DNA of 64,000 nucleotides, from contig QKAU01000014.1 of the NCBI GenBank assembly GCA_003246265.1, positions 27,699-91,698 of the forward strand. The letters are read 5' to 3'. Every line of letters starts with the position of its first letter. Within the stretch, counting starts at the first letter, position 1. The position numbers were made by a program, and so were the translations under genes. Under the pieces are notes generated by a model. The model saw nothing but the letters and a program-made list of their open reading frames with translations. It did not search any database and was not told the DNA's origin. This document shows, piece by piece, positions 46,024-54,909 of the stretch. This stretch comes from Kiritimatiellales bacterium. Lineage in GTDB: Bacteria > Verrucomicrobiota > Kiritimatiellia > Kiritimatiellales > Pontiellaceae.

Positions 46024-46752
46024 ATGGGCGTCGACCTCCAGAGCCTGGCCAGGATCCCCCGGCACGTGGCCATCATCATGGATGGCAACGGCCGATGGGC
46101 GCAAGGCCGGGGGCTCTCGCGGCTGGAGGGGCACAAGGAAGGCGCACAGTCCGTCAGGGCCGTCCTCCGGGCCGGGGCCCGGGCAGGGGTTGAATATGTG
46201 ACGGTCTACGCCTTCAGCACCGAAAACTGGAAGCGGCCGCCCCAGGAGATCGACGGCCTGATGAAGCTGCTCGTCAGCTCGCTCGATGCCTACGAGCAGG
46301 AACTGCACGACAACCGGATCCGCATGCGCGTGATGGGGCAGTTCGACCGCCTGCCCCTGCTGGTCAGGAAACGCCTGCAGAAAACGATCGACGCCACGGC
46401 GGGCTATGCCGACCGCACCTTCATCATCGCCTTGAGCTACGGGGCGCGGACCGAGATCGCCGAGGCCGCGCAGCGGATTGCGGAAAAGGCGCGTGGCGGG
46501 AAGCTCGATCCCCGGAAGATCGACGAGCAGACCATAGCCGACCACCTCTACCTCCCCGATGTGCCCGACCCCGAACTGCTGATCCGCACCAGCGGGGAAA
46601 TGCGCCTGAGCAACTTTTTGTTGTGGCAACTCTCCTATGCGGAGTTCTACATTACCGACACCTATTGGCCCGATTTTCGCGAGGAGCAGTTCTTCCAGGC
46701 CCTGGAAGCCTTCAACCGGCGGGATCGGCGCTACGGGGGCGTCAAACCCTGA
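46024..46752 (+). CDS. uppS: Isoprenyl transferase (undecaprenyl diphosphate synthase family)
   Basis: 242 aa from ATG 46024 (MGVDLQSLARIPRHVA), five bases after purA. HVAIIMDGNGRWAQ holds the catalytic Asp, and YAFSTENWKRP and RTSGEMRLSNFLLWQ are the other signature blocks of cis-prenyltransferases. It makes the C55 lipid carrier used for peptidoglycan and for the exopolysaccharide cluster further along. It starts the uppS-cdsA-rseP group. Confidence 0.95.
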   Translation: MGVDLQSLARIPRHVAIIMDGNGRWAQGRGLSRLEGHKEGAQSVRAVLRAGARAGVEYVTVYAFSTENWKRPPQEIDGLMKLLVSSLDAYEQELHDNRIRMRVMGQFDRLPLLVRKRLQKTIDATAGYADRTFIIALSYGARTEIAEAAQRIAEKARGGKLDPRKIDEQTIADHLYLPDVPDPELLIRTSGEMRLSNFLLWQLSYAEFYITDTYWPDFREEQFFQALEAFNRRDRRYGGVKP

Positions 46753-46763
46753 GGGGGGCATGC

Positions 46764-47633
46764 ATGGACAAGAAACGGATCATCATAGGCCTGTCGATCG
46801 CGACCGTGCTGGTTACGCTCTTCTGCATCATTCCCGCAGGCAGCCTCTTCTGCCTGGCCGCCCTGTTGGCGGTCTGCGGCATGGGGACGTGGGAATTCTA
46901 CCGCATGCTTGAAAAGGGCGGCCTCTCCGCCTCGAAGAAGGTCGGCACGCTGAGCGGGCTGGTCTTTGCCGGGGCAACCTGGTCCTACATGCTCGGCTTC
47001 AAGGATTTCCTCCCGTCCCACCGACTCCCCCCCGACACCATGCTCTGGTCGGTGCTGCTGGTGGTCGTCGTTTCGATCTTCTTCCGCATTCTCGCCTACC
47101 CCTCCATGCGCGAAGGGCTCGACAACGCGCTCGGCACGCTCCTTGGCCTGCTGTACGTACCTTTTCTTTGGAGCTTCTTCATCCGGGTCTTCCTGAGCGG
47201 CGACCCGGCGCAACCGGCATGGGCCGGATTCTACCTCCTGCTCTGCATGAAGATTTCCGATTCCGGCGGCTACTTCGTGGGCACCCGGTACGGCAAGCGC
47301 AGGCTGGCACCGGTCATCTCCCCGAAAAAGAGCTGGGAAGGGCTCGGGGGCAGCGTCCTCTTCTGCCTCGCGGCGAACATCCTCTGGCTGGTTTTCTCGC
47401 ACGGCCGCCTGGGGGCCTTCCCCTTTTCCTTCGGCGACGCCCTTCTGCTGGGCATCCTGATCCCCCTCGTCGGCACCTGCGGCGACCTGGTCGAATCGAT
47501 GTTCAAACGGGCCGTCGATGTCAAGGACTCCAACACCATGATCTACGGGCTGGGCGGCATCCTCGACATGATCGACAGCATCCTCTTCGCCTCGCCCCTG
47601 CTCTACATCTACATGAAGTTTGCGCTCGAATAA
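46764..47633 (+). CDS. cdsA: Phosphatidate cytidylyltransferase
   Basis: 289 aa from ATG 46764 with GAGGGGGG upstream. About eight membrane helices are apparent. The signature at the C-terminal end reads SDSGGYFVGTRYGKRRLAP, SPKKSWEG, then GDLVESMFKR and VKDSNTMIYGLGGILDMIDS, with the metal-binding Asp residues. It forms CDP-diacylglycerol, the precursor of phospholipids. It lies between uppS and rseP without the dxr gene often found there. Confidence 0.95.
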   Translation: MDKKRIIIGLSIATVLVTLFCIIPAGSLFCLAALLAVCGMGTWEFYRMLEKGGLSASKKVGTLSGLVFAGATWSYMLGFKDFLPSHRLPPDTMLWSVLLVVVVSIFFRILAYPSMREGLDNALGTLLGLLYVPFLWSFFIRVFLSGDPAQPAWAGFYLLLCMKISDSGGYFVGTRYGKRRLAPVISPKKSWEGLGGSVLFCLAANILWLVFSHGRLGAFPFSFGDALLLGILIPLVGTCGDLVESMFKRAVDVKDSNTMIYGLGGILDMIDSILFASPLLYIYMKFALE

Positions 47634-47666
47634 CCCTGCACCGCCAACCCCGCCCAAGGCCGTACA

Positions 47667-49025
47667 ATGCTCCTTACGATCTATATCATCGCCATGATGC
47701 TTTTCCTTTTCGGCATCACCATCTTCGTTCATGAATGGGGCCACTTCATCGTGGCGAAAAAATGCGGACTCGTCGTCGAAAGCTTTTCGATCGGCATGGG
47801 GCCCGCGCTCTGGAAGAAGGAAAAGGGCGGCATCGTCTACAAGATCGGCGCCTTTCCCATCGGCGGCTACGTCTCGCTGCCGCAGCTCGATCCCGCCGGC
47901 ATGGAAAAGGTGCAGGGCGAAGGTTCCACCGACCGCGCAACGCTGCCCGAAGTCTCGCCGTGGAAGAAGATCGCCGTAGCCCTGGCCGGACCGCTCTGCA
48001 ACATCCTCTTCGCCCTTCCCCTCGCCTTCCTGGTGACGTTCGCCGAACCGGTGCCCGGCCATACGACCCTCGGCGTCGTGGCGACCAACAGCACGGCCTA
48101 CGCCGAGGGTCTGCGGGCGGGCGACAGCATCCTCGAGGTCAACGGCACGCCGGTCTCGGACTGGTACGGCGTCTTGTCGGAAGACCTGCTGACCAAGGAG
48201 CAGGGAACCGTGGTACTGCGCATAGCCTCGGGCAGTGCCACCAACGGCATGACCCTCCCCTCCGAATCGACCCTCCTGGACATGGCCCCGGCGATGCGTC
48301 CCCTGCTTGCCCAGGTCACCGCCAAGGATCCTGCCGGCAAGGCGGGACTCGAAACCGGCGACCTGGTCGTGAAGGTCGGCCAAAAACCGATTCGCTGGTG
48401 GCACGAGCTCTCCGAAACCCTCCAGGACTACGACGGCATCCCCACCACCATCACCGTCCTGCGCAAGGGCGAAGAGCTTACGATGGCGATCACCCCGCGC
48501 TACAGCGATGAGCAGGAGAAGGTGATCATCGGCGTGTCGCCGGGGGATCCCGGCATGCTGGCGTGGAGCATGGAGGGTAGCGCCTTCGAACAGCTGAAGT
48601 CGGATGGATCGAAGATATTCCGCCTGCTGAAGGCCCTGACCAGCCGGGGCGAATCGCGCAGCGCCGCCGCCGCGCTGGGGGGGCCGATCGCGATCTTCAC
48701 CATGATCTGGTTCGCCCTCAAGCTGGGCATCTTCTACGCCATCGGACTGGTCCGCTTCATCAACATCAACCTGGCGGTGCTCAACCTGCTCCCCTTGCCG
48801 GTGCTGGATGGCGGGCACATCTGCTTCGCGCTGTGGGAAGGGATTACGCGCCGCAAGGTCCATCCGAAGGTGGTTGCCACGCTGGTCAATCTCTTCGCCG
48901 TCCTGCTGCTCACCGCGATGGCGGTCTTGTCGTGGCGCGATGCCGACCGCAACTGGGGCATCAGCCGGGTCTTCGATTTCATGAAGAAGGCGCCTGCGGA
49001 GCAGGTGGAGCCCGTAGCGGAATAG
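47667..49025 (+). CDS. rseP: Site-2 zinc metalloprotease RseP family
   Basis: 452 aa membrane protease. HEWGH (H22-H26) in the first helix is the zinc motif. NLLPLPVLDGGH near residue 375 is the second ligand motif with its Asp. Two PDZ-type segments lie between (TLGVVATNSTAYAEGLRAGD and KDPAGKAGLETGDLVVKVG). It cleaves membrane-anchored anti-sigma factors or signal-peptide remnants. It follows cdsA by 33 bp. Confidence 0.95.
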   Translation: MLLTIYIIAMMLFLFGITIFVHEWGHFIVAKKCGLVVESFSIGMGPALWKKEKGGIVYKIGAFPIGGYVSLPQLDPAGMEKVQGEGSTDRATLPEVSPWKKIAVALAGPLCNILFALPLAFLVTFAEPVPGHTTLGVVATNSTAYAEGLRAGDSILEVNGTPVSDWYGVLSEDLLTKEQGTVVLRIASGSATNGMTLPSESTLLDMAPAMRPLLAQVTAKDPAGKAGLETGDLVVKVGQKPIRWWHELSETLQDYDGIPTTITVLRKGEELTMAITPRYSDEQEKVIIGVSPGDPGMLAWSMEGSAFEQLKSDGSKIFRLLKALTSRGESRSAAAALGGPIAIFTMIWFALKLGIFYAIGLVRFININLAVLNLLPLPVLDGGHICFALWEGITRRKVHPKVVATLVNLFAVLLLTAMAVLSWRDADRNWGISRVFDFMKKAPAEQVEPVAE

Positions 49026-49039
49026 CGGGGAACGATGGC

Positions 49040-49411
49040 ATGAAGCGAACGTACAGGAAGGGTTCGCTGGTCGACATGCGGAAGGCGGGGCGCATCGCCT
49101 TCATGCTGTTCGTGGTCTTTGTCGCCTACCGCATCCTCACCCCGCCCACCGAGGAGCTGGCCCGGACGGCGTCGCCCGACGGGACGCGGACCGCCCGCCT
49201 GCGCCGCACCTACTATGCCGGGCCGTGGCCCTCGTACAAGGTCTACTATCGCGAAACCGGCCGGCAAGCCTGGCTGGGCCTCCACTCCCTCCCCACCTAT
49301 ACCAACGCGCCGCCCGACGCCCCCGCCGAACTCCTCTGGAGCCCCGACTCCTCGCGGCTGGAGCTATCCATCAACCGGACCTCCGTCTGGCACCATGTTT
49401 TCAAGGAATGA
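49040..49411 (+). CDS. Small single-pass membrane protein of unknown function
   Basis: 123 aa from ATG 49040, 15 bases after rseP. A basic start (MKRTYRKGSLVDMRKAGR) precedes one helix (IAFMLFVVFVAYRIL). The soluble part TASPDGTRTARLRRTYYAGPWPSYKVYYRE looks like the single beta-propeller-like blade seen in small proteins reading SPDG...R..L. I know no function. It is probably co-transcribed with rseP. Confidence 0.6.
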   Translation: MKRTYRKGSLVDMRKAGRIAFMLFVVFVAYRILTPPTEELARTASPDGTRTARLRRTYYAGPWPSYKVYYRETGRQAWLGLHSLPTYTNAPPDAPAELLWSPDSSRLELSINRTSVWHHVFKE

Positions 49412-49489
49412 TTCTTCGTCGGAAAATAATCCAAGAGGGGTTCCGTTATTCGGCCGTCAACGGGGAAACAAACCAACGGAGGTACACCC

Positions 49490-50104
49490 ATGAAGACCAG
49501 AATCAAGACCGCAACGGCCATCGCCACGCTGCTCGCAGGCGCCGTTGCCACCAACGCCCAGCCGCCCGAACAGTTCCAGCGCGGACCGGGGCGGCAGGCG
49601 CAGACCTGCCCCGAATGCGGACAGGCCTGCCCCGGAAACCAAGGCCCCCAGCAGTTCCGGCAGGGAGCTCCCGGCCGCCAAGGCCCGAACCAGTTCCAGG
49701 GTCGCCGCCAGGGAGCGCAATACGCACCGCAGGGCCCCCGGCAGCACTATGGCCAGCAACAGGGATTCCGCGGCAACTACGGTCCGCAGCGCGGACAGGC
49801 CTTCCAGGGCCCCCGGCAGAATGCACGCCAGCAGCGCCCCTATGCCGGCCAGTGGCAGCAGCAGGCACCCCGCTGCCAGAACCAGTCCCAGTGGGCACCC
49901 CAGGGCCGCCCGGGGCTCGCCCAGAACCCCGCGGCCAGGCAGGAGGTGCGTGAACGCGCACTGGAACGCTTCGACCGCGATGGCGATGGCCAGCTCAACG
50001 AAAAGGAGCGCAAGGCCTTGAAGCAGGCGATTCGCCAGCACCAGCGCCAGCGGCAGGACCCGGCCCCCAAGGCTCCTCCGGCCGGCGATGATGCCGCCGA
50101 ATAG
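49490..50104 (+). CDS. Secreted Gln/Pro-rich protein with one EF-hand
   Basis: 204 aa with GGAGG 7 nt upstream and a signal peptide (MKTRIKTATAIATLLAGAVATNAQ). The middle ~120 residues are built of Gln, Gly, Pro and Arg with little order, plus a paired Cys segment CPECGQACPGN. Near the C-terminus DRDGDGQLNEKE is a canonical EF-hand calcium loop. The tail is charged. Low complexity prevents a family call. It may bind calcium or an acidic polymer outside the cell. It has its own strong terminator. Confidence 0.7.
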   Translation: MKTRIKTATAIATLLAGAVATNAQPPEQFQRGPGRQAQTCPECGQACPGNQGPQQFRQGAPGRQGPNQFQGRRQGAQYAPQGPRQHYGQQQGFRGNYGPQRGQAFQGPRQNARQQRPYAGQWQQQAPRCQNQSQWAPQGRPGLAQNPAARQEVRERALERFDRDGDGQLNEKERKALKQAIRQHQRQRQDPAPKAPPAGDDAAE

Positions 50105-50124
50105 GCAATCGGCCCAGAAAGCGG

Positions 50125-50150
50125 AAAGGCGCGGGTAACCCCGCGCCTTT
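50125..50150 (+). terminator. Terminator after the EF-hand protein gene
   Basis: AAAGGCGCGGG and CCCGCGCCTTT pair around TAAC, 21 bases past the stop. Symmetric A- and T-ends suggest it also serves the convergent polysaccharide cluster. Confidence 0.8.
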
Positions 50151-50176
50151 CCTGTTTCCACTACCCGGTCGGCTAC

Positions 50177-52219
50177 CTACTGCGATTCCATCATCTCGAG
50201 AAGCTTGTCGAGCGGGATGGCTTCCTGGCGCGGAAGCACCAGATCGGTAGACTTGATGGATTCGGACCCGGGCGATTCCACCGGCATGGTTTCGGGTGGT
50301 GGATTCAACTGCCGCTCGATCCACCGGATGTTGGCCTCGGTCGAGGGGGTAGTCCGGATCGATGCGGCGCGATGGAAGGTAGCGAGCGCATCGTGGTATC
50401 GCCCGGCCTTGCGCTGGACCACGCCGAGTTCCCACCAGCAGATGTCGTTGAAGGGCCGCAACGCCGCCGCCTGCTTGAGCACATCGATGGCTCCATCGAC
50501 TTCTCCAAGGAAATACCGAACCTTGCCTAGCTGCAGGACCAGCTCCGCATCGCTGGGATTTTGCCGGTATCCGGCTTCCAGCGCCTCGGCTTCCTCCCGG
50601 GCCAGCGCCCTCTTTTCCGTGGGATCGAGGTTGTAGTAGCGCTCGCGCCCCAGCGTGAATCCAAGCTCCTTGTAGGCGCGCCAGTTGGCAGGATCGATGG
50701 CGACCGCCCGACGGTAGTACTCCTTGGCGCCCGCCGTCTGGCCTTTCGATGCCCGGAGGTCGCCGACGGCGCGGATGAACGCAGACGTGTAGGTCTGCAG
50801 TACCAGCAGGAAGGCCGCCGCGGCGAACGAAGCCAGCGCGCCATGGGCGATGCGCAGTCCGAGCCGCCGGCTGCGCGGTCCATCCAGCATCAGCGCCTCC
50901 TGACGCCGGCCGCAGAGTGGCCCGGCGGCAATCCCCGCCAACAGGGCGAAGACGAGCGCATTCTGGAAGACATGCATCTCGAAATCGAAAAAGGCGTGGA
51001 CCATGGTTCCCGCCGCCGTACCCAGGAAGGCCATGGCCATGAAGGCATGATGCCGGTTCGGGGTCTTCAGCGCGAAGACCAGCAGGCGGACGAGCCCGCA
51101 GCACCAGGCCAGCGCAAAGAGACCGAAGCCCAGAAGTCCGTATTCGACCGCTATCTCTAGGTATTCGTTGTGGGGATGCCCGGTAACGATGCGTGTTCCA
51201 CGGAACCGGTTGCGGTATTCGGGGTAAAGGTAGCGGTAGCTGCCCGGCCCGAACCCCGTCGCGGGCTGTTCCTTGACCATGTCTATCGTGTCGAGCCAGG
51301 TCAGTGGGCGGAAGTCGTTGATCTTTGCATTGTTGAAGCCTTCCGTCTTCAGCTCGGCCACGAATTCCACCACGGGCTTCATTCGGCGCTGGAACATCTC
51401 GGAGTAGCGCCAGGCCCCGACCAGCAGCAGGCACGCCGCAACAGGCACCACGACGGCCAGCAGCAGGAAAAGCCGCCTGCTTCTGCGCAGCGCCAGCAGC
51501 AGCATGGTGGTGCACAGGGCTGCGATTGCCCCCAGCATGCCGGCGCGCGATTCGGTCAGGCAGATGACCGGAATGAAGACGATGCCGCAATAGCCCGCGA
51601 AGAGGCGGAGGAAGAGGCCGGCCTGCGGGATGAACGGCAGCACCAGGCAGAACGGCAGCAGCATCTGGAGGAAATGGGCGAAGTGGTTCGGGCAGATGTA
51701 GGTCGATGCGAGGCGGCCTTCATAGGGGGCATAGCGCTCGGTCCAGAGCACCATGCCGGGCTGCTTGAAGAAGTTGATCAGCCCGTAGAACGAAACCAGC
51801 AGCGCAAAGAGCAGCACCCATCCGATCACCGCCCTTCCATGGCGGAACAGGACCCAGCTGTTGCTCCAGACCAGATAGCAGCCGACCACCAGCCCCAGCC
51901 ACAGCAGGCGGATCCTGGCTTCGTAGGGAATCGGGCACGACAGGCTGATCGCCGTGCCGTAGAGGAGGAAGAGCATCCATCCCGCAAAGGCGGGCGGCGG
52001 CAGGATCGACGACTTCCGCGAGAACACCGATGCACCCAGCCCTCCAGCGAGACCGGCGTATCCCAGGATCATCAGGGGGGAGAGCAGGAGGAACTTGTCC
52101 TCCCCCGCCACGCCGTAGAAAAGGATGGCCACCAGGGGAACCATCGCCAGGATGGCGGCCGGCACGCGGGGCAAACCCACGCCACCTTCGGGTCCAACCT
52201 TCCCGTCTGGAGCATCCAT
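50177..52219 (-). CDS. O-antigen ligase/polymerase-like membrane protein with TPR C-terminus
   Basis: 680 aa from ATG 52219, where GGGGGAG precedes at 8 nt; the ORF-track start and two other ATGs lack an SD. Residues ~20-470 hold about 11-12 membrane helices with a large periplasmic loop containing GFGPGSYRYLYPEYR and GHPHNEYLEIAVEYGLLG, the Wzy_C/O-antigen-ligase signature. The C-terminal ~170 residues are TPR-like (AGAKEYYRRAVAIDPANWRAYKELG, first 20 typical). It would polymerise or ligate lipid-linked repeat units. It is the last gene of the cluster. Confidence 0.85.
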   Translation of the reverse strand: MDAPDGKVGPEGGVGLPRVPAAILAMVPLVAILFYGVAGEDKFLLLSPLMILGYAGLAGGLGASVFSRKSSILPPPAFAGWMLFLLYGTAISLSCPIPYEARIRLLWLGLVVGCYLVWSNSWVLFRHGRAVIGWVLLFALLVSFYGLINFFKQPGMVLWTERYAPYEGRLASTYICPNHFAHFLQMLLPFCLVLPFIPQAGLFLRLFAGYCGIVFIPVICLTESRAGMLGAIAALCTTMLLLALRRSRRLFLLLAVVVPVAACLLLVGAWRYSEMFQRRMKPVVEFVAELKTEGFNNAKINDFRPLTWLDTIDMVKEQPATGFGPGSYRYLYPEYRNRFRGTRIVTGHPHNEYLEIAVEYGLLGFGLFALAWCCGLVRLLVFALKTPNRHHAFMAMAFLGTAAGTMVHAFFDFEMHVFQNALVFALLAGIAAGPLCGRRQEALMLDGPRSRRLGLRIAHGALASFAAAAFLLVLQTYTSAFIRAVGDLRASKGQTAGAKEYYRRAVAIDPANWRAYKELGFTLGRERYYNLDPTEKRALAREEAEALEAGYRQNPSDAELVLQLGKVRYFLGEVDGAIDVLKQAAALRPFNDICWWELGVVQRKAGRYHDALATFHRAASIRTTPSTEANIRWIERQLNPPPETMPVESPGSESIKSTDLVLPRQEAIPLDKLLEMMESQ

Positions 52220-52376
52220 GGCCACGTCTCCCCCTTCCAGCGAATCGTGCATCAGGCTAGCGGAGTCCATTCGATATCGCAAGCAAAGCAACCGGTCGGG
52301 GCGCAGGGAACGGCATCGCCCTGCCCATCATGCAGGGCCCGGGGACCGTTTTTGCCACCCGTCCGCCGTCTGCGGG

Positions 52377-53804
52377 TCAATACGCCCCCTGTGCGCAGCA
52401 GACCGCCTTGAAGGTCCGGGCCACAATGACGAGGTCGAGCCAGATGGACCAGTTCCGGACATAGTAGGGATCCCACTTTTCCATCCCCTCGTTGCCCGAC
52501 TCGCTGCGCCCCGACACCTGCCATAGCCCGGTAATCCCAGGCTGGACCATGTCGCGCAGGAACCGGACCTGTTCCGGGAGCTCCTCGAAGTGGTAGGCGG
52601 GAAGCGGCCGCGGACCGACCAGCGACATGGTGCCGCGCAGGACGTTGAAGAGTTGAGGGATTTCGTCCAGCGAGGTCTTGCGCAGCAGCCGCCCCACCCG
52701 CGTGATGCGGGGATCCTTCCTGAGCTTGAAGTTGGCCTCCCACTCCTTGCGCAGGACGGGATTCTTCTGGAGCGCCTTCTTCAGCACCTCCTCGGCATTG
52801 GGCACCATGGTGCGGAATTTCACCGTGCGGAAGGTACCTCCGCCCCGCCCCACCCGGGGTTGCAGGAAGATGGGATTTTTCCGGTCCTCCAGCCAGATCA
52901 GCAAATAGAGCAGTGCGACCAGCGGCACCCAGAGGGGGGATGCCATCAGCACAACGGCCAGGTCGATGAAGCGCTTGAAGGCGCGCGCAAAGGGATTGAG
53001 CAGGTTCTTGGTGATTTCCAGTCCCAGGATGCCCTGCATGTCCCGCGGGGTCACCCACAGGGACGGGGCCTCCATCAGGTCGGGAATCAGGATGACCCTG
53101 CGGTACACCTCCAGGGGACCCTCGAGGGTTTCGATCAGCGTTCGCCGCGACGCATTGCCCATCGAGACGATGGCGACGGGTGTGCGATAGGTGGTGTTGT
53201 GCAGCCGGCCGAGGACCGGCACGCCGCAGACCACCTGGCCCTGCGCCACATCGTTCGAGAAGATGGCCGCCGGGATGTAGCCCAGGCCGCGCTCCTCGCG
53301 CAAGGCCTGGATCACGGTTGCGACCGAGCGTGGATCGCCGTAGATCGAAGCCGGCACGCCCCAGCAGCCGAAATGGATCACCAGGCCGCGGGCCGCCGCG
53401 CGGGCCAAGGGGATGCAGATCGCACTTATCAAATAGGTGGACAGGAAGACGATACGGCTTGCGGCCAACTCCGCCCGTGTAAAGAAGGAGACCAGCAGGA
53501 CCACGGCGAACATGATGAAGAGCGCCCCCTGGATCCTGCGCAGCTCGTCCACCACCCCGAGGCCCCAACCGGGAAGCAGCCGGGCAATCGCCGAAACGAC
53601 GGTCCATGCCGGAACGATCAGGAAACCGCTCTGGATCGAAAACGGGATCTCGTTGATCCACCACAACAGCAGGTTGGATAGCAAGAGTGCCGACGCCACC
53701 ACCAGGGCATCGGCTGCCGCAACGGCGGCGGCGTTCAGGGCAAACCTTCGGTAGAACCGCGGCTGCCGCACGGGCGAATCAATGCTGACGACATCCTTCT
53801 TCAT
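52377..53804 (-). CDS. Polyprenyl-phosphate glycosyl-1-phosphate transferase (WbaP/WcaJ type)
   Basis: 475 aa. N-terminal membrane helices (ALNAAAVAAADALVVASALLL onward) are followed by a CoA-binding-like middle domain. The C-terminal bacterial sugar transferase domain opens with KRFIDLAVVLMASPLWVPL and includes RTVKFRTM, TSLDEIPQLFNVL and SLVGPRPLP, then QPGITGLWQVSGR. It transfers a hexose-1-phosphate to undecaprenyl phosphate and so primes repeat-unit assembly. A 7-bp AT-rich palindrome lies 38-56 bp upstream of its start. Confidence 0.92.
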   Translation of the reverse strand: MKKDVVSIDSPVRQPRFYRRFALNAAAVAAADALVVASALLLSNLLLWWINEIPFSIQSGFLIVPAWTVVSAIARLLPGWGLGVVDELRRIQGALFIMFAVVLLVSFFTRAELAASRIVFLSTYLISAICIPLARAAARGLVIHFGCWGVPASIYGDPRSVATVIQALREERGLGYIPAAIFSNDVAQGQVVCGVPVLGRLHNTTYRTPVAIVSMGNASRRTLIETLEGPLEVYRRVILIPDLMEAPSLWVTPRDMQGILGLEITKNLLNPFARAFKRFIDLAVVLMASPLWVPLVALLYLLIWLEDRKNPIFLQPRVGRGGGTFRTVKFRTMVPNAEEVLKKALQKNPVLRKEWEANFKLRKDPRITRVGRLLRKTSLDEIPQLFNVLRGTMSLVGPRPLPAYHFEELPEQVRFLRDMVQPGITGLWQVSGRSESGNEGMEKWDPYYVRNWSIWLDLVIVARTFKAVCCAQGAY

Positions 53805-53841
53805 GCACCCCCTGGTCGGAAGAGATGAGCGTATACGCGAA

Positions 53842-53860
53842 TCTAGTATTTTTTACTAGA
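53842..53860 (-). promoter_or_regulatory. AT-rich palindrome upstream of the priming transferase
   Basis: TCTAGTA and TACTAGA flank TTTTT in a short AT-rich island between the epimerase stop and the transferase start. A TATAC box lies just downstream on the minus strand. It may be an operator or promoter element. Confidence 0.3.
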
Positions 53861-53870
53861 AGATAAATCC

Positions 53871-54848
53871 CTAGGCGCAGTTGCTGGATTGACGTTTGAT
53901 CTGGCCATCGATCCAAGCATAGGTCTTTTCCATACCCACGCGCAACGGCTGGCTGGGCGCCCAGCCCAGCCTCTGCTTGATCAACGTGTTTTCGGAATTT
54001 CTCCCACGCACACCGAGGGGGCCCGGGATGTGCTCCAATTGGATCGATTTGTCGGCAATGCATGCCGCCATGCGAGCCAGTTCGTTGATGGAAACCATTT
54101 CATCCGATCCGATATTGAAGGGGCCGGGGAAATCCGAATCCATCAGCCGCCGCACACCCTCGAGACATTCATCGATGAATAGAAAGGATCGGGTCTGTTC
54201 GCCATCGCCCCAGATTTCGATACGGCCGGGATTGGACGCCTCTGCGACTTTCCTGCAAATGGCCGCGGGAGCCTTCTCTTTGCCGCCCTGCCACGTACCC
54301 TCCGGGCCGAAAATGTTGTGGAAACGAGCCACGTGGACCTCTAAGCCGTAGTTGCGCCGATAGGAGAGGTACAACCGCTCGCTGAAAAGCTTTTCCCAAC
54401 CATATTCCGAATCGGGTTGCGCCGGATAGGCGAACTCCTCCTTGAGACCCGGATTGTTCGGATCGGTCTGGATGCCCTCGGGGTAGATGCATGCCGATGA
54501 CGAGTAGAAGATCTTCCTGGCGTGTTTCCGCATCGCCTCGTGGAGGATGTTGAGGTTGCACAGGGCGGAATTGTGCATCACATCCGCATCGTGCTCGCCG
54601 GTAAAGATATATCCGGCGCCGCCCATGTCGGCCGCCAGCTGGTAGATCTCGTCCAACCCATCGGAGACGACAGACGCCGCAACCGTTGGATCGCGGAGGT
54701 CCCCAAGGACGAACTCATCGCATGGCAACTCCGAAAACTCGTGCCCTTTGATGTCTACGCCACGAACCCAATAGCCCTCTGCCTTAAGCCGCTTCACCAG
54801 ATGTCCCCCAATGAAGCCGCCCGCACCACATACCAATGCCTTTTTCAT
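53871..54848 (-). CDS. GDP-mannose 3,5-epimerase-like NAD-dependent epimerase
   Basis: 325 aa from ATG 54848 (MKKALVCGAGGFIGGHL). The extended SDR fold has the GAGGFIG nucleotide loop, the SSACIYPE strand and catalytic YGWEK. The C-terminal half shows blocks specific to the plant-type GME family: RFHNIFGPEGTW, GGKEKAPAAICRK, GDGEQTRSFLFIDECLEGV, FNIGSDEMVS and GPLGVRGRNSENTLIK. GME turns GDP-D-mannose into GDP-L-galactose (and GDP-L-gulose). It implies L-galactose in the exported polymer. Confidence 0.88.
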   Translation of the reverse strand: MKKALVCGAGGFIGGHLVKRLKAEGYWVRGVDIKGHEFSELPCDEFVLGDLRDPTVAASVVSDGLDEIYQLAADMGGAGYIFTGEHDADVMHNSALCNLNILHEAMRKHARKIFYSSSACIYPEGIQTDPNNPGLKEEFAYPAQPDSEYGWEKLFSERLYLSYRRNYGLEVHVARFHNIFGPEGTWQGGKEKAPAAICRKVAEASNPGRIEIWGDGEQTRSFLFIDECLEGVRRLMDSDFPGPFNIGSDEMVSINELARMAACIADKSIQLEHIPGPLGVRGRNSENTLIKQRLGWAPSQPLRVGMEKTYAWIDGQIKRQSSNCA

Positions 54849-54909
54849 GCTGATTCCTCCCATCACCCGCGAGATCCCTCAATCTGCGGTGTCCATGTAC
54901 CGTGCAACA

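Noticed and set aside
46752-46764. Missing dxr gene between uppS and cdsA as evidence of pathway loss
   Set aside because: Gene order varies widely, and dxr may simply be elsewhere in the genome.
46731-48863. 710-aa minus-strand ORF opposite cdsA and rseP
   Set aside because: Antisense to two clear housekeeping genes; composition is that of an opposite-strand shadow.
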